From: a virus | Reading direction: 5' to 3' (one strand) | Length of the DNA stretch: 47,323 nucleotides | IMG/VR virus record: IMGVR_UViG_3300047509_000053 | Location: 1-47,323 of that record | Shown: positions 9,205 through 16,270 of the stretch, piece after piece | How the letters are laid out: the number at the start of each line of letters is the position of its first letter | Position numbering within the stretch: position 1 is the stretch's first letter | Translations under genes and position numbers: made by a program | The notes under the pieces: generated by a model | Database searches by the model: none | What the model was told of the DNA's origin: nothing | Seen by the model: only the letters and a program-made list of their open reading frames with translations

Positions 9205-9236
9205 CTGTGTCTAAAGTGTGCGAAGGCAACCAAACC
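9205..9236 (+). promoter_or_regulatory. Dispersed 5' element copy 1 (AGGCAACCAAACC, 13/13)
   Basis: The 13-bp element occupies 9224-9236. It sits 17 bp before the ATG of the membrane gene at 9254, with the ribosome-binding site AGGAGG between them. Ten bases upstream lies CTGTGTCTAA (9205-9214), which recurs as one half of a palindrome before the integrase copy. The element starts a gap of 59 bp after the endolysin gene and may provide a separate start of expression for the holin-like gene. Confidence 0.75.
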
Positions 9237-9253
9237 TGTAGTAGGAGGCACGC

Positions 9254-9448
9254 ATGACTCAACCAGTACCTCCCGTTGTCAAGACCTCGACAGCCAAGAA
9301 GGCATGGCGTGGGTTTTTGGCAGGCATCACCTCCACTGACGCGGTGAAGCTCGAGAAGTCGCTCGCCATCCTCATCGTCACACGGGTTCTCCTCGCAGCC
9401 GGGGCGTCGGCCGGAATGGTCGACATCCTCGTCAAGGCGTTCGGGTGA
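9254..9448 (+). CDS. Small holin-like membrane protein
   Basis: 64 residues with a strong AGGAGG before the ATG. The N-terminus (about 25 residues) is polar and Lys-rich; residues about 34-62 are hydrophobic (Leu-Ala-Ile-Leu-Ile-Val, then Leu-Leu-Ala-Ala-Gly-Ala-Ser-Ala-Gly-Met), forming one membrane segment or a tight hairpin. Immediately downstream of the GH25 endolysin, it is the best holin candidate. It has its own copy of the phage-wide upstream element, so it may be expressed separately from the endolysin. The family is not recognised. Confidence 0.65.
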   Translation: MTQPVPPVVKTSTAKKAWRGFLAGITSTDAVKLEKSLAILIVTRVLLAAGASAGMVDILVKAFG

Positions 9449-10185
9449 CCAAGAGGGATGTAGAGAGACTCTTCTTCATCCCCGACCTTCACTGCCCGTA
9501 CAACGACAAGCGGGCGACCGAGCTGATGTTCGATGCGATGGAGAGCTTCAAGCCGGACACGGTCGTAATCATGGGGGACTGGGTGGACTTCCTTGCGGTA
9601 AGCCACTGGCCCAAAGACCCCCGTAACGTGAAATCCCTCAAAGAGGAAGTCAAGAAGGCCGGCGAGTACCTCGACCGCATTACGGCGAAGAACAAGATGT
9701 ACGTCGCCGGGAACCACGAGGACAGGCTTCAAAGGTTCCTGACCGACAAAGCTCCCCAGCTCCTTGACTTTGAGGATGTCCCACGGCTGCTCAAGTTGGA
9801 GGAGCGTGGGTGGTCGTATACGCCGTACAAGGAGTCGACCAAGATTGGGAAGCTCCACATCACCCATGACGTCGGCTCCGCGGGAAGGTACAACGTCTAC
9901 AAGGCGCTCGACACCTTCCAAGCCTCCGTCGTCACCGCCCATACTCATCGCTTCGCCTATGTAGTTGAGGGTAGCGCGACAGGCAAGGGCCAGGTCTCAA
10001 CCCAGTTCGGCTGGCTCGGGGACGTTAACCAGGTTCCCTACATGCATCGCATCAACGCGAAGCGCAACTGGGCTCTCGGGTTTGGCTACGGCTACCACCA
10101 GCTCAGTAACGGTCTCGTCTACCTCGTCCCCGCTCCCATCGTGAACTACACCGTCGCTGTAGAGGGGAAGGTGTTCAGGCGATGA
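9445..10185 (+). CDS. Calcineurin-like metallophosphoesterase
   Basis: 246 residues from a GTG that overlaps the preceding stop (GTGA). All signature blocks of the calcineurin-like phosphoesterase fold are present in order: Asp14-x-His16, Gly-Asp45, Gly-Asn90-His91-Glu-Asp, His141 in Ile-Thr-His-Asp, and His166-x-His168 near the end of the core. These ligate two metal ions. Phage members act on nucleic-acid or nucleotide phosphates, but the substrate cannot be told here. It lies downstream of the lysis genes in a three-gene group of likely early or lysogeny function at the end of the late transcript. Confidence 0.88.
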   Translation: MTKRDVERLFFIPDLHCPYNDKRATELMFDAMESFKPDTVVIMGDWVDFLAVSHWPKDPRNVKSLKEEVKKAGEYLDRITAKNKMYVAGNHEDRLQRFLTDKAPQLLDFEDVPRLLKLEERGWSYTPYKESTKIGKLHITHDVGSAGRYNVYKALDTFQASVVTAHTHRFAYVVEGSATGKGQVSTQFGWLGDVNQVPYMHRINAKRNWALGFGYGYHQLSNGLVYLVPAPIVNYTVAVEGKVFRR

Positions 10186-10523
10186 GCATCCTCGACGAGG
10201 CGAACGACATCGTCAACGGCCCCAGGAGAGACGCCTATGGTCACCCGTTGGACAATCACTCTGCGACGGCTGAGATGTGGACTACGTACCTGCGCCGGCG
10301 CTATGGCACAGACATTCTGGTCGACGCAGAGGACGTCTGCTGGCTCAACGTCCTCCAGAAGGTCGTACGGGACGCCAACGTCCGAGCCAGAGACAACCGC
10401 GTCGATGTCGTCGGCTTCACCGCCAACCTCGAAATGGTGGAGAGCGAACGGAAAGACCGGCTTCAGATGGCAGCCAACCGAGAGAAGGGGAGAGGACATG
10501 AGCGTCACCCAGGAGGATGTTGA
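10182..10523 (+). CDS. Small phage protein resembling the DUF6378 group
   Basis: 113 residues, ATG overlapping the previous stop. The motif Asp-Ala-Tyr-Gly-His-Pro near residue 17, followed by a helical region with Trp-Leu-Asn-Val-Leu-Gln-Lys and Arg-Asp-Asn-Arg-Val-Asp, is familiar from a widespread family of short helical phage proteins of unknown function (the DUF6378-type proteins, from memory). It looks soluble. The C-terminal 20 residues are charged and overlap the next gene. Function unknown. Confidence 0.6.
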   Translation: MSILDEANDIVNGPRRDAYGHPLDNHSATAEMWTTYLRRRYGTDILVDAEDVCWLNVLQKVVRDANVRARDNRVDVVGFTANLEMVESERKDRLQMAANREKGRGHERHPGGC

Positions 10524-10716
10524 GACCAAGGCTGACTCCCCTCTGGAGTTCACCCAGCAGAAGGTGTACGACTGGCGGCTCGAGACCTTTGAGAAGATAG
10601 GCTTCACCGGGGCTATCGCTGAGGCTCTTGCGGGCTCCAAGGCAGACCTGACGGTCGCTAGGAGGATGCATGAACGAGGAGCCACCTTGGCAGTAATATT
10701 GAAAATCCTCATGTAG
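10498..10716 (+). CDS. Hypothetical protein, 72 aa, last gene of the late transcript
   Basis: The start is taken as the ATG at 10498, preceded by GGGGAGAGG; longer readings of the same frame only run antiparallel to the real gene before it. The protein is helical, with a Trp-Arg-Leu-Glu-Thr-Phe-Glu-Lys segment and an ending rich in Leu, Ile and Ala. No family recognised, although similar short proteins with a Trp-Arg-x-x-x-Phe helix are common next to such genes in actinobacteriophages (general recollection). It is the last plus-strand gene before the terminator region. Confidence 0.6.
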   Translation: MSVTQEDVETKADSPLEFTQQKVYDWRLETFEKIGFTGAIAEALAGSKADLTVARRMHERGATLAVILKILM

Positions 10717-10769
10717 GAAATAGGTATGAATTCTGGGTTGGTGCTTGACACTCCCCTTACGTTCAGTTA

Positions 10770-10799
10770 GAACCCCCCGTGCGGGTATGGGGGTGGTTC
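10770..10799. terminator. GC-rich hairpin after the late operon
   Basis: Arms GAACCCCCC (10770-10778) and GGGGGTGGTTC (10789-10799) pair with one bulge and a loop of about 10 bases. There is no T-run on either side, so it may act as an mRNA 3'-end stabiliser or pause site for the late transcript and not as a complete terminator. Confidence 0.45.
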
Positions 10800-10858
10800 C
10801 TCTGCTCGTATCAAGCCTCCTCTCCCTGTCTCTGAGGTATCGAGACGCAGGTTGAGAT

Positions 10859-10870
10859 GGTTTGGTTGCC
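10859..10870 (-). promoter_or_regulatory. Dispersed 5' element copy 2 (12 of 13 bases, orphan)
   Basis: Reads GGCAACCAAACC on the minus strand, matching the consensus except for its first base. Like other copies it directly follows an inverted repeat (here the terminator stem). Unlike other copies, no clear gene starts downstream on that strand; the sequence runs into the antisense of the plus-strand genes ending at 10716. Confidence 0.6.
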
Positions 10871-10918
10871 GGCCCCTCGTCACTTCGCTGCAAAGCTGGT
10901 GGCGGGGGGCTTTTTCTA
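10871..10918 (+). terminator. Rho-independent terminator of the late operon
   Basis: Left arm GGCCCCTCGTCAC (10871-10883) pairs, with a few G-T and bulged positions, with GTGGCGGGGGGC (10899-10910). The loop contains a small inner stem. Directly after the right arm comes TTTTTCTATTTCT, the U-tract expected for plus-strand termination. On the minus strand the same stem directly precedes element copy 2. Confidence 0.75.
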
Positions 10919-11012
10919 TTTCTGGGGGAGAAGAAAATTGAGTGTTGCCAAAAGCGCCAACGTGGGCACAGAAGTGGGCAACATTCAAAGCAAAATAGTC
11001 AGCGTTTGAGTC

Positions 11013-11087
<75 letters not shown>

Positions 11088-11150
11088 CTTCTATGAGCAG
11101 GGATTTATGTCTTAGAGCTCGTAGAGCTGGGAACCTGGTTGGTCAGCGGT

Positions 11151-11405
11151 TCACGGAAGTTCGTCCCAGACACGCTGCATGTCAGCCCGAGTCGCGACGG
11201 CATTGCCGGCAGAGTCAAGAACGGCGTCCTCGCAAGTGCTCAGGTTGCCGGAATCCTCACCGTACGCAAGAAACAGCAGAGCCTCGTCAATCGAGTCGAA
11301 TTCGTCGTCGCGGTACTCGGTGAAATGTCGGAAGAAGTGGGCGTAATACTTCCTAGAGCCCGAAAGGGCTTCGTCGTCCCCATGACGCTCTTCGCCGTAG
11401 CTCAT
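11151..11405 (-). CDS. Hypothetical acidic protein, 84 aa
   Basis: Last protein gene of the minus-strand operon. ATG at 11405 overlaps the stop of the gene before it (ATGA). The sequence is acidic and aromatic in the first half (Tyr-Tyr-Ala-His-Phe-Phe-Arg-His-Phe, then Asp/Glu-rich) and helical in the second half. A Ser-Ile-Asp-Glu-Ala-Leu-Leu-Phe-Leu segment resembles the helices seen in many small phage accessory proteins. No family recognised. Confidence 0.62.
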   Translation of the reverse strand: MSYGEERHGDDEALSGSRKYYAHFFRHFTEYRDDEFDSIDEALLFLAYGEDSGNLSTCEDAVLDSAGNAVATRADMQRVWDELP

Positions 11406-11770
11406 TCTCCGTCCCGTTCTCCTACCCCGCCACCCAAACCAGCAGAAGAACTAGAAGATGGGTGCGCCAGAGGCGCTGTAGTGGAGGTTGTCGTACTGTC
11501 TGACATCTCCTCGCCTTCGCCGCGCTGGTAAAGGACAACCTTCGCCGCGAGAGCGATGGTGCTGTCCGTCGTCTTGGCGGCAATCTCGCGAAGATGCTCG
11601 GTCGGGATGTTGGCTACGGCGAAGTAGCCCACCGCAGCTTGGAGAGCAACCTCGCGGGCCTCCAAGTAGTCGAAATATGCAGCGTCATCTTCCATACTCA
11701 CTTCAAGGTCGCTTGGGTCGGTTTGTGTAAAGAGTCCTCCTGTTGTTGCCCCAGCGCGACTGTCAGACAT
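11402..11770 (-). CDS. Hypothetical protein, 122 aa, Ser/Thr-rich tail
   Basis: Start placed at the ATG at 11770 (ATGTCTGACAG), which overlaps the preceding gene by 8 bp; a longer frame only runs through that gene. Residues about 25-85 are helical (Tyr-Phe-Asp-Tyr-Leu-Glu-Ala-Arg and Ala-Ala-Val-Gly-Tyr-Phe-Ala-Val). The C-terminal 35 residues are low-complexity Ser/Thr/Gly. The same start sequence ATGTCTGACAG occurs two genes upstream at 12283, hinting at local duplication of a start region. Function unknown. Confidence 0.6.
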   Translation of the reverse strand: MSDSRAGATTGGLFTQTDPSDLEVSMEDDAAYFDYLEAREVALQAAVGYFAVANIPTEHLREIAAKTTDSTIALAAKVVLYQRGEGEEMSDSTTTSTTAPLAHPSSSSSAGLGGGVGERDGE

Positions 11771-12002
11771 CCGTCTTTCCCCCAAGCGTTCGGCAAAACA
11801 GGCATCCATACTGACGCCGGAGATTGCAACGGCGGCCCTTGCGCTTCGACCCATACCCAACCCCATGTTCTCTGGCCGCAGCCTCCTCAACGGCCCCTTT
11901 CAGCGCGTCTCGTTGTTCTGTGAGTTCCCGGATGCGTTCAAGTGCTTCATTCAGGTGACGACATCCGTCGTCCGTAGTGGAAGTAGGCGCGAGGTCTGTC
12001 AT
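11763..12002 (-). CDS. Hypothetical protein with coiled coil and C-terminal Cys pair, 79 aa
   Basis: ATG at 12002 overlaps the previous stop. Residues about 15-45 form a charged coiled coil (Leu-Asn-Glu-Ala-Leu-Glu-Arg-Ile-Arg-Glu-Leu). The C-terminus is basic and ends with Cys-Asn-Leu-Arg-Arg-Gln-Tyr-Gly-Cys-Leu-Phe-Cys, which could be half of a zinc site. No family recognised. Confidence 0.58.
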   Translation of the reverse strand: MTDLAPTSTTDDGCRHLNEALERIRELTEQRDALKGAVEEAAAREHGVGYGSKRKGRRCNLRRQYGCLFCRTLGGKTDV

Positions 12003-12283
12003 ACTTCCGCCTCAAACGCATCGGTGCGAAGTACCAGCATCCCGCGCTTGGCGCACCGCTCGCAGGCATAGAGGTCTGTCCAGTTCTTAGGGAAGTAACG
12101 CCGTGGGAAGAGTGAGGGCATTTCCAGCCATTTGTGGCCCTTTCGAGCGCACGTGGGAGACATCACGGGCTTGGGAAGATGCGGCCTCACTGTGTCGAGA
12201 ATCACCTCGTGGTAGCCATCATCCCTGTCGTCGAGAGCGCTGTAACTGTTCTCCCAAGATTCGGTAGCGCCTCTGTCAGACAT
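11999..12283 (-). CDS. Hypothetical protein with Cys/His zinc-binding pattern, 94 aa
   Basis: Start at ATG 12283, 8 bp inside the preceding gene, with GGAGTGGAGG upstream. Residues about 40-80 contain Cys-Ala-Arg-Lys-Gly-His near an aromatic segment and then Cys-Glu-Arg-Cys, a likely single zinc site. Similar one-zinc proteins of unknown role are frequent in actinobacteriophage early operons (general knowledge). Function unknown. Confidence 0.6.
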   Translation of the reverse strand: MSDRGATESWENSYSALDDRDDGYHEVILDTVRPHLPKPVMSPTCARKGHKWLEMPSLFPRRYFPKNWTDLYACERCAKRGMLVLRTDAFEAEV

Positions 12284-12899
12284 TCCGCTTGCCTCCACTC
12301 CCGGCGGCCGAGCCGCCTCCTTCATTTTCGGTTCGATATTTCGCCTCTTGCTCCACAATCCTCAACAACGCCATCAGCTTTTCGTTTTGTTGTGTGAGTT
12401 CCCGGATAGCGACCTGGGCCTCGGCCTGAACGAGCGCGATGTCTTCGCAGGCCGACATCCACTGCCGATGCCAGTCATTGCGTTCGCGCATGTTCTGCGC
12501 TCGCCAGTAGGCGTTTGTGTCGCGGTCTTGTTCGGCTACACGCAGCAGGGAACGAAGGGACTCAATCTCACAGCCCGGGCAGTCATCGGCATGCGGAGCG
12601 GAGTACGTAATCGGGTCGAGCAAGCCGTGGACGTAATGATGCATCACCGGCCGCTCGCCGTCCTCCACTACAGGCGAACTTGGTTCGCCACCCTGAGCGT
12701 CGTCTTTGTCGGCTAGCCCATCCAGCCCGAGACGCATTAGAAGCGGTTCCCTCACGAACTGCTCGTCGTCCGGTTCGCGACAACCGGGACACCCTGAGTA
12801 CGTCAGTTCAGCCTCGGTCGTCTCGGCGTTGCAACGCGGGCAGTCCACGGTTTTCCGTTCGTCGGTGTTTGACGGGTTCTCTGCCTCAGGCTCAGCCAC
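12276..12899 (-). CDS. Hypothetical zinc-ribbon and coiled-coil protein, 207 aa
   Basis: Starts at GTG 12899. N-terminal residues about 18-42 carry Cys-Pro-Arg-Cys and Cys-Pro-Gly-Cys, a typical zinc ribbon. A second short Cys-Pro-Gly-Cys occurs near residue 108. Residues about 110-190 are a Gln/Glu/Arg/Leu-rich coiled coil. The C-terminus is a Gly/Ser tail. This looks like a nucleic-acid- or protein-binding accessory factor; no enzyme motif was seen. Confidence 0.6.
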   Translation of the reverse strand: MAEPEAENPSNTDERKTVDCPRCNAETTEAELTYSGCPGCREPDDEQFVREPLLMRLGLDGLADKDDAQGGEPSSPVVEDGERPVMHHYVHGLLDPITYSAPHADDCPGCEIESLRSLLRVAEQDRDTNAYWRAQNMRERNDWHRQWMSACEDIALVQAEAQVAIRELTQQNEKLMALLRIVEQEAKYRTENEGGGSAAGSGGKRNV

Positions 12900-13101
12900 G
12901 ACGATGCAGCCCCTTCAACGCGCGCGGCAGGAAGCGTGGGTCGCGAAAACTGCCGTAGCCAATCTCCCTTTCGTTGTCGCTGTAGGCATGACCGCCGAAC
13001 GAGCCAGGGTCAGGCTCTCCGCGCCACGGCTCGTCTACGAACCACTGCCGGACTTCTTCAAGCAGCGTCCCTGGTTCTTCTGAGGGGACAGGAGACGCCA
13101 T
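12892..13101 (-). CDS. Hypothetical protein, 69 aa
   Basis: ATG at 13101 shares a base with the preceding stop. Soluble, charged, with Trp-Phe-Val-Asp-Glu-Pro-Trp-Arg-Gly-Glu-Pro-Asp-Pro in the middle and a basic C-terminus. The first codons (Ser-Pro-Val-Pro-Ser) are encoded by a 17-bp stretch (13080-13096) repeated at the start of the neighbouring gene (13301-13317). No family recognised. Confidence 0.55.
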   Translation of the reverse strand: MASPVPSEEPGTLLEEVRQWFVDEPWRGEPDPGSFGGHAYSDNEREIGYGSFRDPRFLPRALKGLHRRG

Positions 13102-13328
13102 CAGGCCACCGACCGATGCTTGTCGCAGAAAGCCGTCGAGCGCCTGTCGATTGCGTCCCACGTCGTAGTCGTCTCCGTGCTGGCACAGCGCCCGCGTCCG
13201 TCCTCGTGTTCGCAGCGCCAACCGCGCCTGCCGGTTGCCTCACCGCGCCGCGCGCCAGTAACGACCTTCACCGGGTCGGGGTTGTGCTGCAAGCGCCCCG
13301 CTGAGGGGACAGGAGACGGGACGGTCAC
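13101..13328 (-). CDS. Hypothetical small zinc-binding protein, 75 aa
   Basis: Start chosen as GTG 13328 because it overlaps the stop of the micro-frame before it (GTGA). The C-terminal half has Cys-x6-Cys and a final Cys-Asp-Lys-His, suggesting a C2CH zinc site. The N-terminal part repeats Pro-Ser-Pro-Val-Pro-Ser, encoded by the same 17-bp stretch found at the start of the next gene. Function unknown. Confidence 0.52.
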   Translation of the reverse strand: MTVPSPVPSAGRLQHNPDPVKVVTGARRGEATGRRGWRCEHEDGRGRCASTETTTTWDAIDRRSTAFCDKHRSVA

Positions 13329-13360
13329 AGGGAGTCCTTTCGGGTAGCGACATCCGTCAT
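13325..13360 (-). CDS. Micro-frame of 11 codons joining two genes
   Basis: ATG at 13360 overlaps the stop of the 57-residue gene (ATGA), and its TGA overlaps the GTG of the 75-residue gene. The 11-residue product has no recognisable feature. The perfect overlap on both sides suggests that ribosomes are passed through this frame, making it a translational coupling device or an artefact of chance. Confidence 0.25.
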   Translation of the reverse strand: MTDVATRKDSL

Positions 13361-13530
13361 GGCCTCGAAATCCTCCAGCACATACTCTTCCCATGCTTGG
13401 GGACATAACAGCGAACCGCGTACTTGCCAGCGATAGTGGTGAACCATGCCGGGGTGTCCCACGACACGGTTGCCTTGTGGTGAGCTCTGACGGCAGCAGG
13501 CGGGGGGTCTGGTTGCGGTGTGTGAATCAT
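13357..13530 (-). CDS. Hypothetical protein, 57 aa, directly after the integrase gene
   Basis: ATG at 13530 overlaps the integrase stop (ATGA). Product begins with a Pro-rich segment, then contains Trp-Asp-Thr-Pro-Ala-Trp-Phe-Thr-Thr and a Cys-Tyr-Val-Pro segment. No family recognised. An excisionase would be plausible in this position, but there is no visible helix-turn-helix, so I do not call it one. Confidence 0.5.
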   Translation of the reverse strand: MIHTPQPDPPPAAVRAHHKATVSWDTPAWFTTIAGKYAVRCYVPKHGKSMCWRISRP

Positions 13531-14564
13531 TTAGGGCCTCCGTACATCTCGTCCAAGGCTTCAGCCTGGACTGGGAAAAGAACGCCGGCCAGGTGCATGT
13601 ATTGCCTTGTCGTATCCATCGACCGATGACCCGCTCGAGCCATCAGAGCCATCGGGTTTGACTGCGCCGTCGCCGCCTCGTTGGTCAGGGACGTGTGGCG
13701 CATGTCGTGGAAGGGCCTGACATGGTCTGTGATGCCAGCCTTCCCAAGGGCCCGGTTGAAAGCGTTCGTGTACCAGACCGCGTTGAACGGATTGGCAAGG
13801 GACGACGGGAAGACGTAGTCAGAAGGCTCCTTGTCCTTGCACCACTCACCAAGCTGGGTTACGAGGGAGTTCGGGAGGGCCATCCACCTCTCCCCAGCGT
13901 CGGTCTTCGACTCCACTACCCGGAGTGCGTTGCGGACGAAGTCGACGTCCTGAACCTTCAGGTGTCTACACTCGCCACGCCTCATCCCCGTCCTGACCAA
14001 CGTGCGGAAGATGAGCTGGGCCATCTTGTCGTCGAAGCACTCGTCTACGTTCCTGATTTCCTCCGGGGTCAGGATTCTCCACTGGCGCTTCTTCACCCGC
14101 GGCCTCGGAGCCTTGGCTGCAACGTTCGCGTGGAGGAACTCCCTTCTGACGCCGTACTCAAGAACCGCGTGGAGGGTGGAGAGGTCGAAGTTCACCGTCT
14201 TCGGGCTGAAGGTCTTAATTGCTTTGGAGGAGAACCGCTCCACGTCCATGCGTCGGATTGACTCAACCCTCTGATTGTCGAAGGCCCGTAGACGCTTCAA
14301 AGACGTCCGGTAGGCAGACCTCGTCCTCGGGGCCCAGGTCTTCGTCTCCGCGGTGTCGTCAAACCACTCGTCGGAGAGCCTGCGGAAAGAAATCCCCGCT
14401 GGCCGGACGTAACCCTTCGTGACCTGGGCGAGGCGGTCGCGCTCAATCTTCTTCGCCTGGGCCACGCTGATATCGCGCCTGTGGCCGAGCGTCTCCCGTA
14501 CCTGCTTGCCGGCCGCATCCCTGTAGCGGATGCTGACGCGGTCGTCGCGGACTTCGACACTCAC
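13527..14564 (-). CDS. int: Phage integrase, tyrosine recombinase
   Basis: 345 residues, GTG at 14564 with GGAG eight bases upstream. An N-terminal arm-binding-like domain (residues 1-50) is followed by a core-binding SAM-like helical domain (about 58-150) and a catalytic domain with Arg195 (Thr-Gly-Met-Arg-Arg-Gly-Glu), Lys220, His286-x-x-Arg289, His313 (Ala-Gly-His-Arg-Ser) and nucleophile Tyr322 (Thr-Thr-Arg-Gln-Tyr-Met). All six catalytic positions are intact. It would integrate the phage at an unidentified attB. The gene has its own copy of the dispersed 5' element and a palindrome upstream, so it can be expressed apart from the helicase genes. Confidence 0.96.
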   Translation of the reverse strand: MSVEVRDDRVSIRYRDAAGKQVRETLGHRRDISVAQAKKIERDRLAQVTKGYVRPAGISFRRLSDEWFDDTAETKTWAPRTRSAYRTSLKRLRAFDNQRVESIRRMDVERFSSKAIKTFSPKTVNFDLSTLHAVLEYGVRREFLHANVAAKAPRPRVKKRQWRILTPEEIRNVDECFDDKMAQLIFRTLVRTGMRRGECRHLKVQDVDFVRNALRVVESKTDAGERWMALPNSLVTQLGEWCKDKEPSDYVFPSSLANPFNAVWYTNAFNRALGKAGITDHVRPFHDMRHTSLTNEAATAQSNPMALMARAGHRSMDTTRQYMHLAGVLFPVQAEALDEMYGGPK

Positions 14565-14580
14565 TAGTCGCTCCAGCTCA

Positions 14581-14620
14581 TGTTTGGTTGCCTACTTCCT
14601 ATTCGCTGTGTCTAACACAG
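14581..14620 (-). promoter_or_regulatory. Dispersed 5' element copy 3 with upstream palindrome (integrase control)
   Basis: AGGCAACCAAACA at 14581-14593 (12 of 13 matches) is 17 bp before the integrase GTG, with GGAG between. Thirteen bases further upstream lies a perfect palindrome CTGTGT-CTA-ACACAG (14606-14620, as read on the plus strand). The half CTGTGTCTAA also lies before element copy 1. This makes the palindrome an operator candidate, and the 14594-14661 spacer a possible place for attP, although no att core could be identified. Confidence 0.65.
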
Positions 14621-14661
14621 TCTACGCACAGAGCATACACCTCTGAGCGGATAACGCAAGG

Positions 14662-15969
14662 CTAGAACGGCACGGACTCCTGGGCGATATCATCCTCAAC
14701 GAGCTCGTAGTCGTCCGGGTCGGTCTCCGAGAAGCCAATCGTGTTGCTGTCGAACCAGACCTGCTTTGAGTACGTGGAGCCGTAGCGGTTCTTGTCGACG
14801 ATGAACTTCGCCTTGTGCGGAATGAACTGGTTGTCCTCGTCGCGCTCTCGATAGACGAACCAGATATGGGCCGCTTTGGCGTCAATCATTCCCGACTCTC
14901 TCAGTAACCTTGCCGTAGGTATCGGGTATGGGTTCTGAAAATTGCCTGAACGGCTGAGTTGGGCCAGCAACAGAACCGGGATTTCAAACGCCCGCGCCAT
15001 GTTTTTTAGGTCGTGGACGTTCTGCTCCAGGTGCTTCCGGTCGTTCCATTGCATCTCATGGAGGTGGTCGACGATGATGAGGTCAAACTTCTTGCCCCGC
15101 TGAATCCTCCGCAGCTTGGCGGGTGTCATGTCCTCGTCGTCGAGGATGGTCAGCTTCCCCTTCCAGCCCCGCATCATCTCGGTCACCTCATCAACCCGGG
15201 CCCGTTGCTCCACGGTCAGGTCTCCCCGCTGGATGCCCCGATAGCTGACACCGGAGAGGCCGGAAATCCACCGCTCCATCAAGTCCTTCTCCGACATCTC
15301 CAGTGAGGCGATGCACACGTCCTTGCCGTCCTCGAGCGGCGGCACGGCGAACTGCATCGCACACGCTGTCTTCCCGTGGCCCTGGTAGCCCCCGAGGATG
15401 TAGAGTCGTCCGCCAATCATCTCGTCGAGGAAGCTGAACGGCACCTTGATGCCTCTTACTGACTCGCTGGGGTTGGCAAGGTGCTTGTCGAAGTAGTCCA
15501 GCGCCGTCACCATGTCCACGATGGAGTCGTGCTTCTCCTCCACCATGTCAGCCAGCCGGATGCTTGCTTCCTCGTAGGCTGCGACGGCCTCGTTGGCCGG
15601 CATCTCAACCAGCTTGTCGTTCAGCCCCCAGATGGATGACTGAAGCTCTCTCTTCGTCCACGCATCCCTGACCAGCTTGGCGTGATGGGCGATATTGGAG
15701 GTGGAGGGGACGAGGCTCGCCAACTCGGTAACCAGTTCCAGCGGGACGTCGATGCCGTGCTCGCTGATGTACGACCTGACCGTGATGGCATCCAGTGGCC
15801 TTCCCTCCGCGGTCATCAACTCCATCGTCCTGAATAGGTGCTCGTGGGAGAGCTTGTAGAAGTGCTCGGGGGTGAGGGCCTCCATCGCCCGGTCGGCAGC
15901 GGTGTCGCTGATGAGGCAGGCCGCGAGGACGTGGGTCTCCGCGTCCTCATTGAAGATGGGCTCAAGCAT
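14662..15969 (-). CDS. dnaB: Replicative DNA helicase, DnaB type
   Basis: 435 residues, ATG at 15969 overlapping the preceding gene. N-terminal DnaB-like helical domain (about 5-105, starting with the typical Asn-Glu-Asp-Ala-Glu segment), then a RecA-like core: Walker A Gly-Gly-Tyr-Gln-Gly-His-Gly-Lys-Thr at 193-201, Walker B Leu-Ile-Ile-Val-Asp301, and an arginine/sensor region near Gln-Leu-Ser-Arg. The C-terminus is acidic and ends Ser-Val-Pro-Phe. It unwinds DNA at the fork as a hexamer. No phage loader, primase or polymerase was found, so host enzymes must complete the replisome. Confidence 0.95.
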   Translation of the reverse strand: MLEPIFNEDAETHVLAACLISDTAADRAMEALTPEHFYKLSHEHLFRTMELMTAEGRPLDAITVRSYISEHGIDVPLELVTELASLVPSTSNIAHHAKLVRDAWTKRELQSSIWGLNDKLVEMPANEAVAAYEEASIRLADMVEEKHDSIVDMVTALDYFDKHLANPSESVRGIKVPFSFLDEMIGGRLYILGGYQGHGKTACAMQFAVPPLEDGKDVCIASLEMSEKDLMERWISGLSGVSYRGIQRGDLTVEQRARVDEVTEMMRGWKGKLTILDDEDMTPAKLRRIQRGKKFDLIIVDHLHEMQWNDRKHLEQNVHDLKNMARAFEIPVLLLAQLSRSGNFQNPYPIPTARLLRESGMIDAKAAHIWFVYRERDEDNQFIPHKAKFIVDKNRYGSTYSKQVWFDSNTIGFSETDPDDYELVEDDIAQESVPF

Positions 15970-16270
15970 TCTTCGCCGCCCTCTCCCGCTCTAGTTCGGC
16001 CTGGGCAACCTCGTAACCATCCGTCACTGACTGGCGCAGGTACTCGAAGAACTTCTCTCCACCCTTGAAGCCCTTCGACGGTGGGTAGAGCAACTGCTCA
16101 TTCACGTAGAAGAACTCCGTCATGTACGCAACCAGCGCCATCGGCACCGGATGCCAGTAGTCCCCGGTGAAAATCTCGAGCCGCATGTCACCCTCTACTT
16201 TGCGTCCGGGGACAACGCGGATGTAGACACCGGAGATGAGATGGGGGATGCCGTCAGGGGTGAACTTCAT
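15962..16270 (-). CDS. Hypothetical protein, 102 aa, upstream of the helicase
   Basis: The ATG at 16270 is used because it overlaps the previous stop (ATGA) and follows AAGGAGT. The product has a beta-rich first half (Val-Tyr-Ile-Arg-Val-Val-Pro-Gly-Arg) and a helical charged C-terminus (Glu-Leu-Glu-Arg-Glu-Arg). It could be a helicase partner by position alone. No family or motif recognised. Confidence 0.62.
   Translation of the reverse strand: MKFTPDGIPHLISGVYIRVVPGRKVEGDMRLEIFTGDYWHPVPMALVAYMTEFFYVNEQLLYPPSKGFKGGEKFFEYLRQSVTDGYEVAQAELERERAAKNA

Noticed and set aside
10146-10751. Minus-strand frame of 201 codons downstream of orphan element copy 2
   Set aside because: It runs exactly antisense to three coupled plus-strand genes and shows shadow composition; its start near GGGGAGTG is probably chance. 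The orphan element is reported separately.
14565-14580. ATG directly after element copy 3 starting a five-codon frame before the integrase
   Set aside because: The distance from the element to the integrase GTG with its GGAG is the same as for other copies, so the short frame is most likely coincidental.
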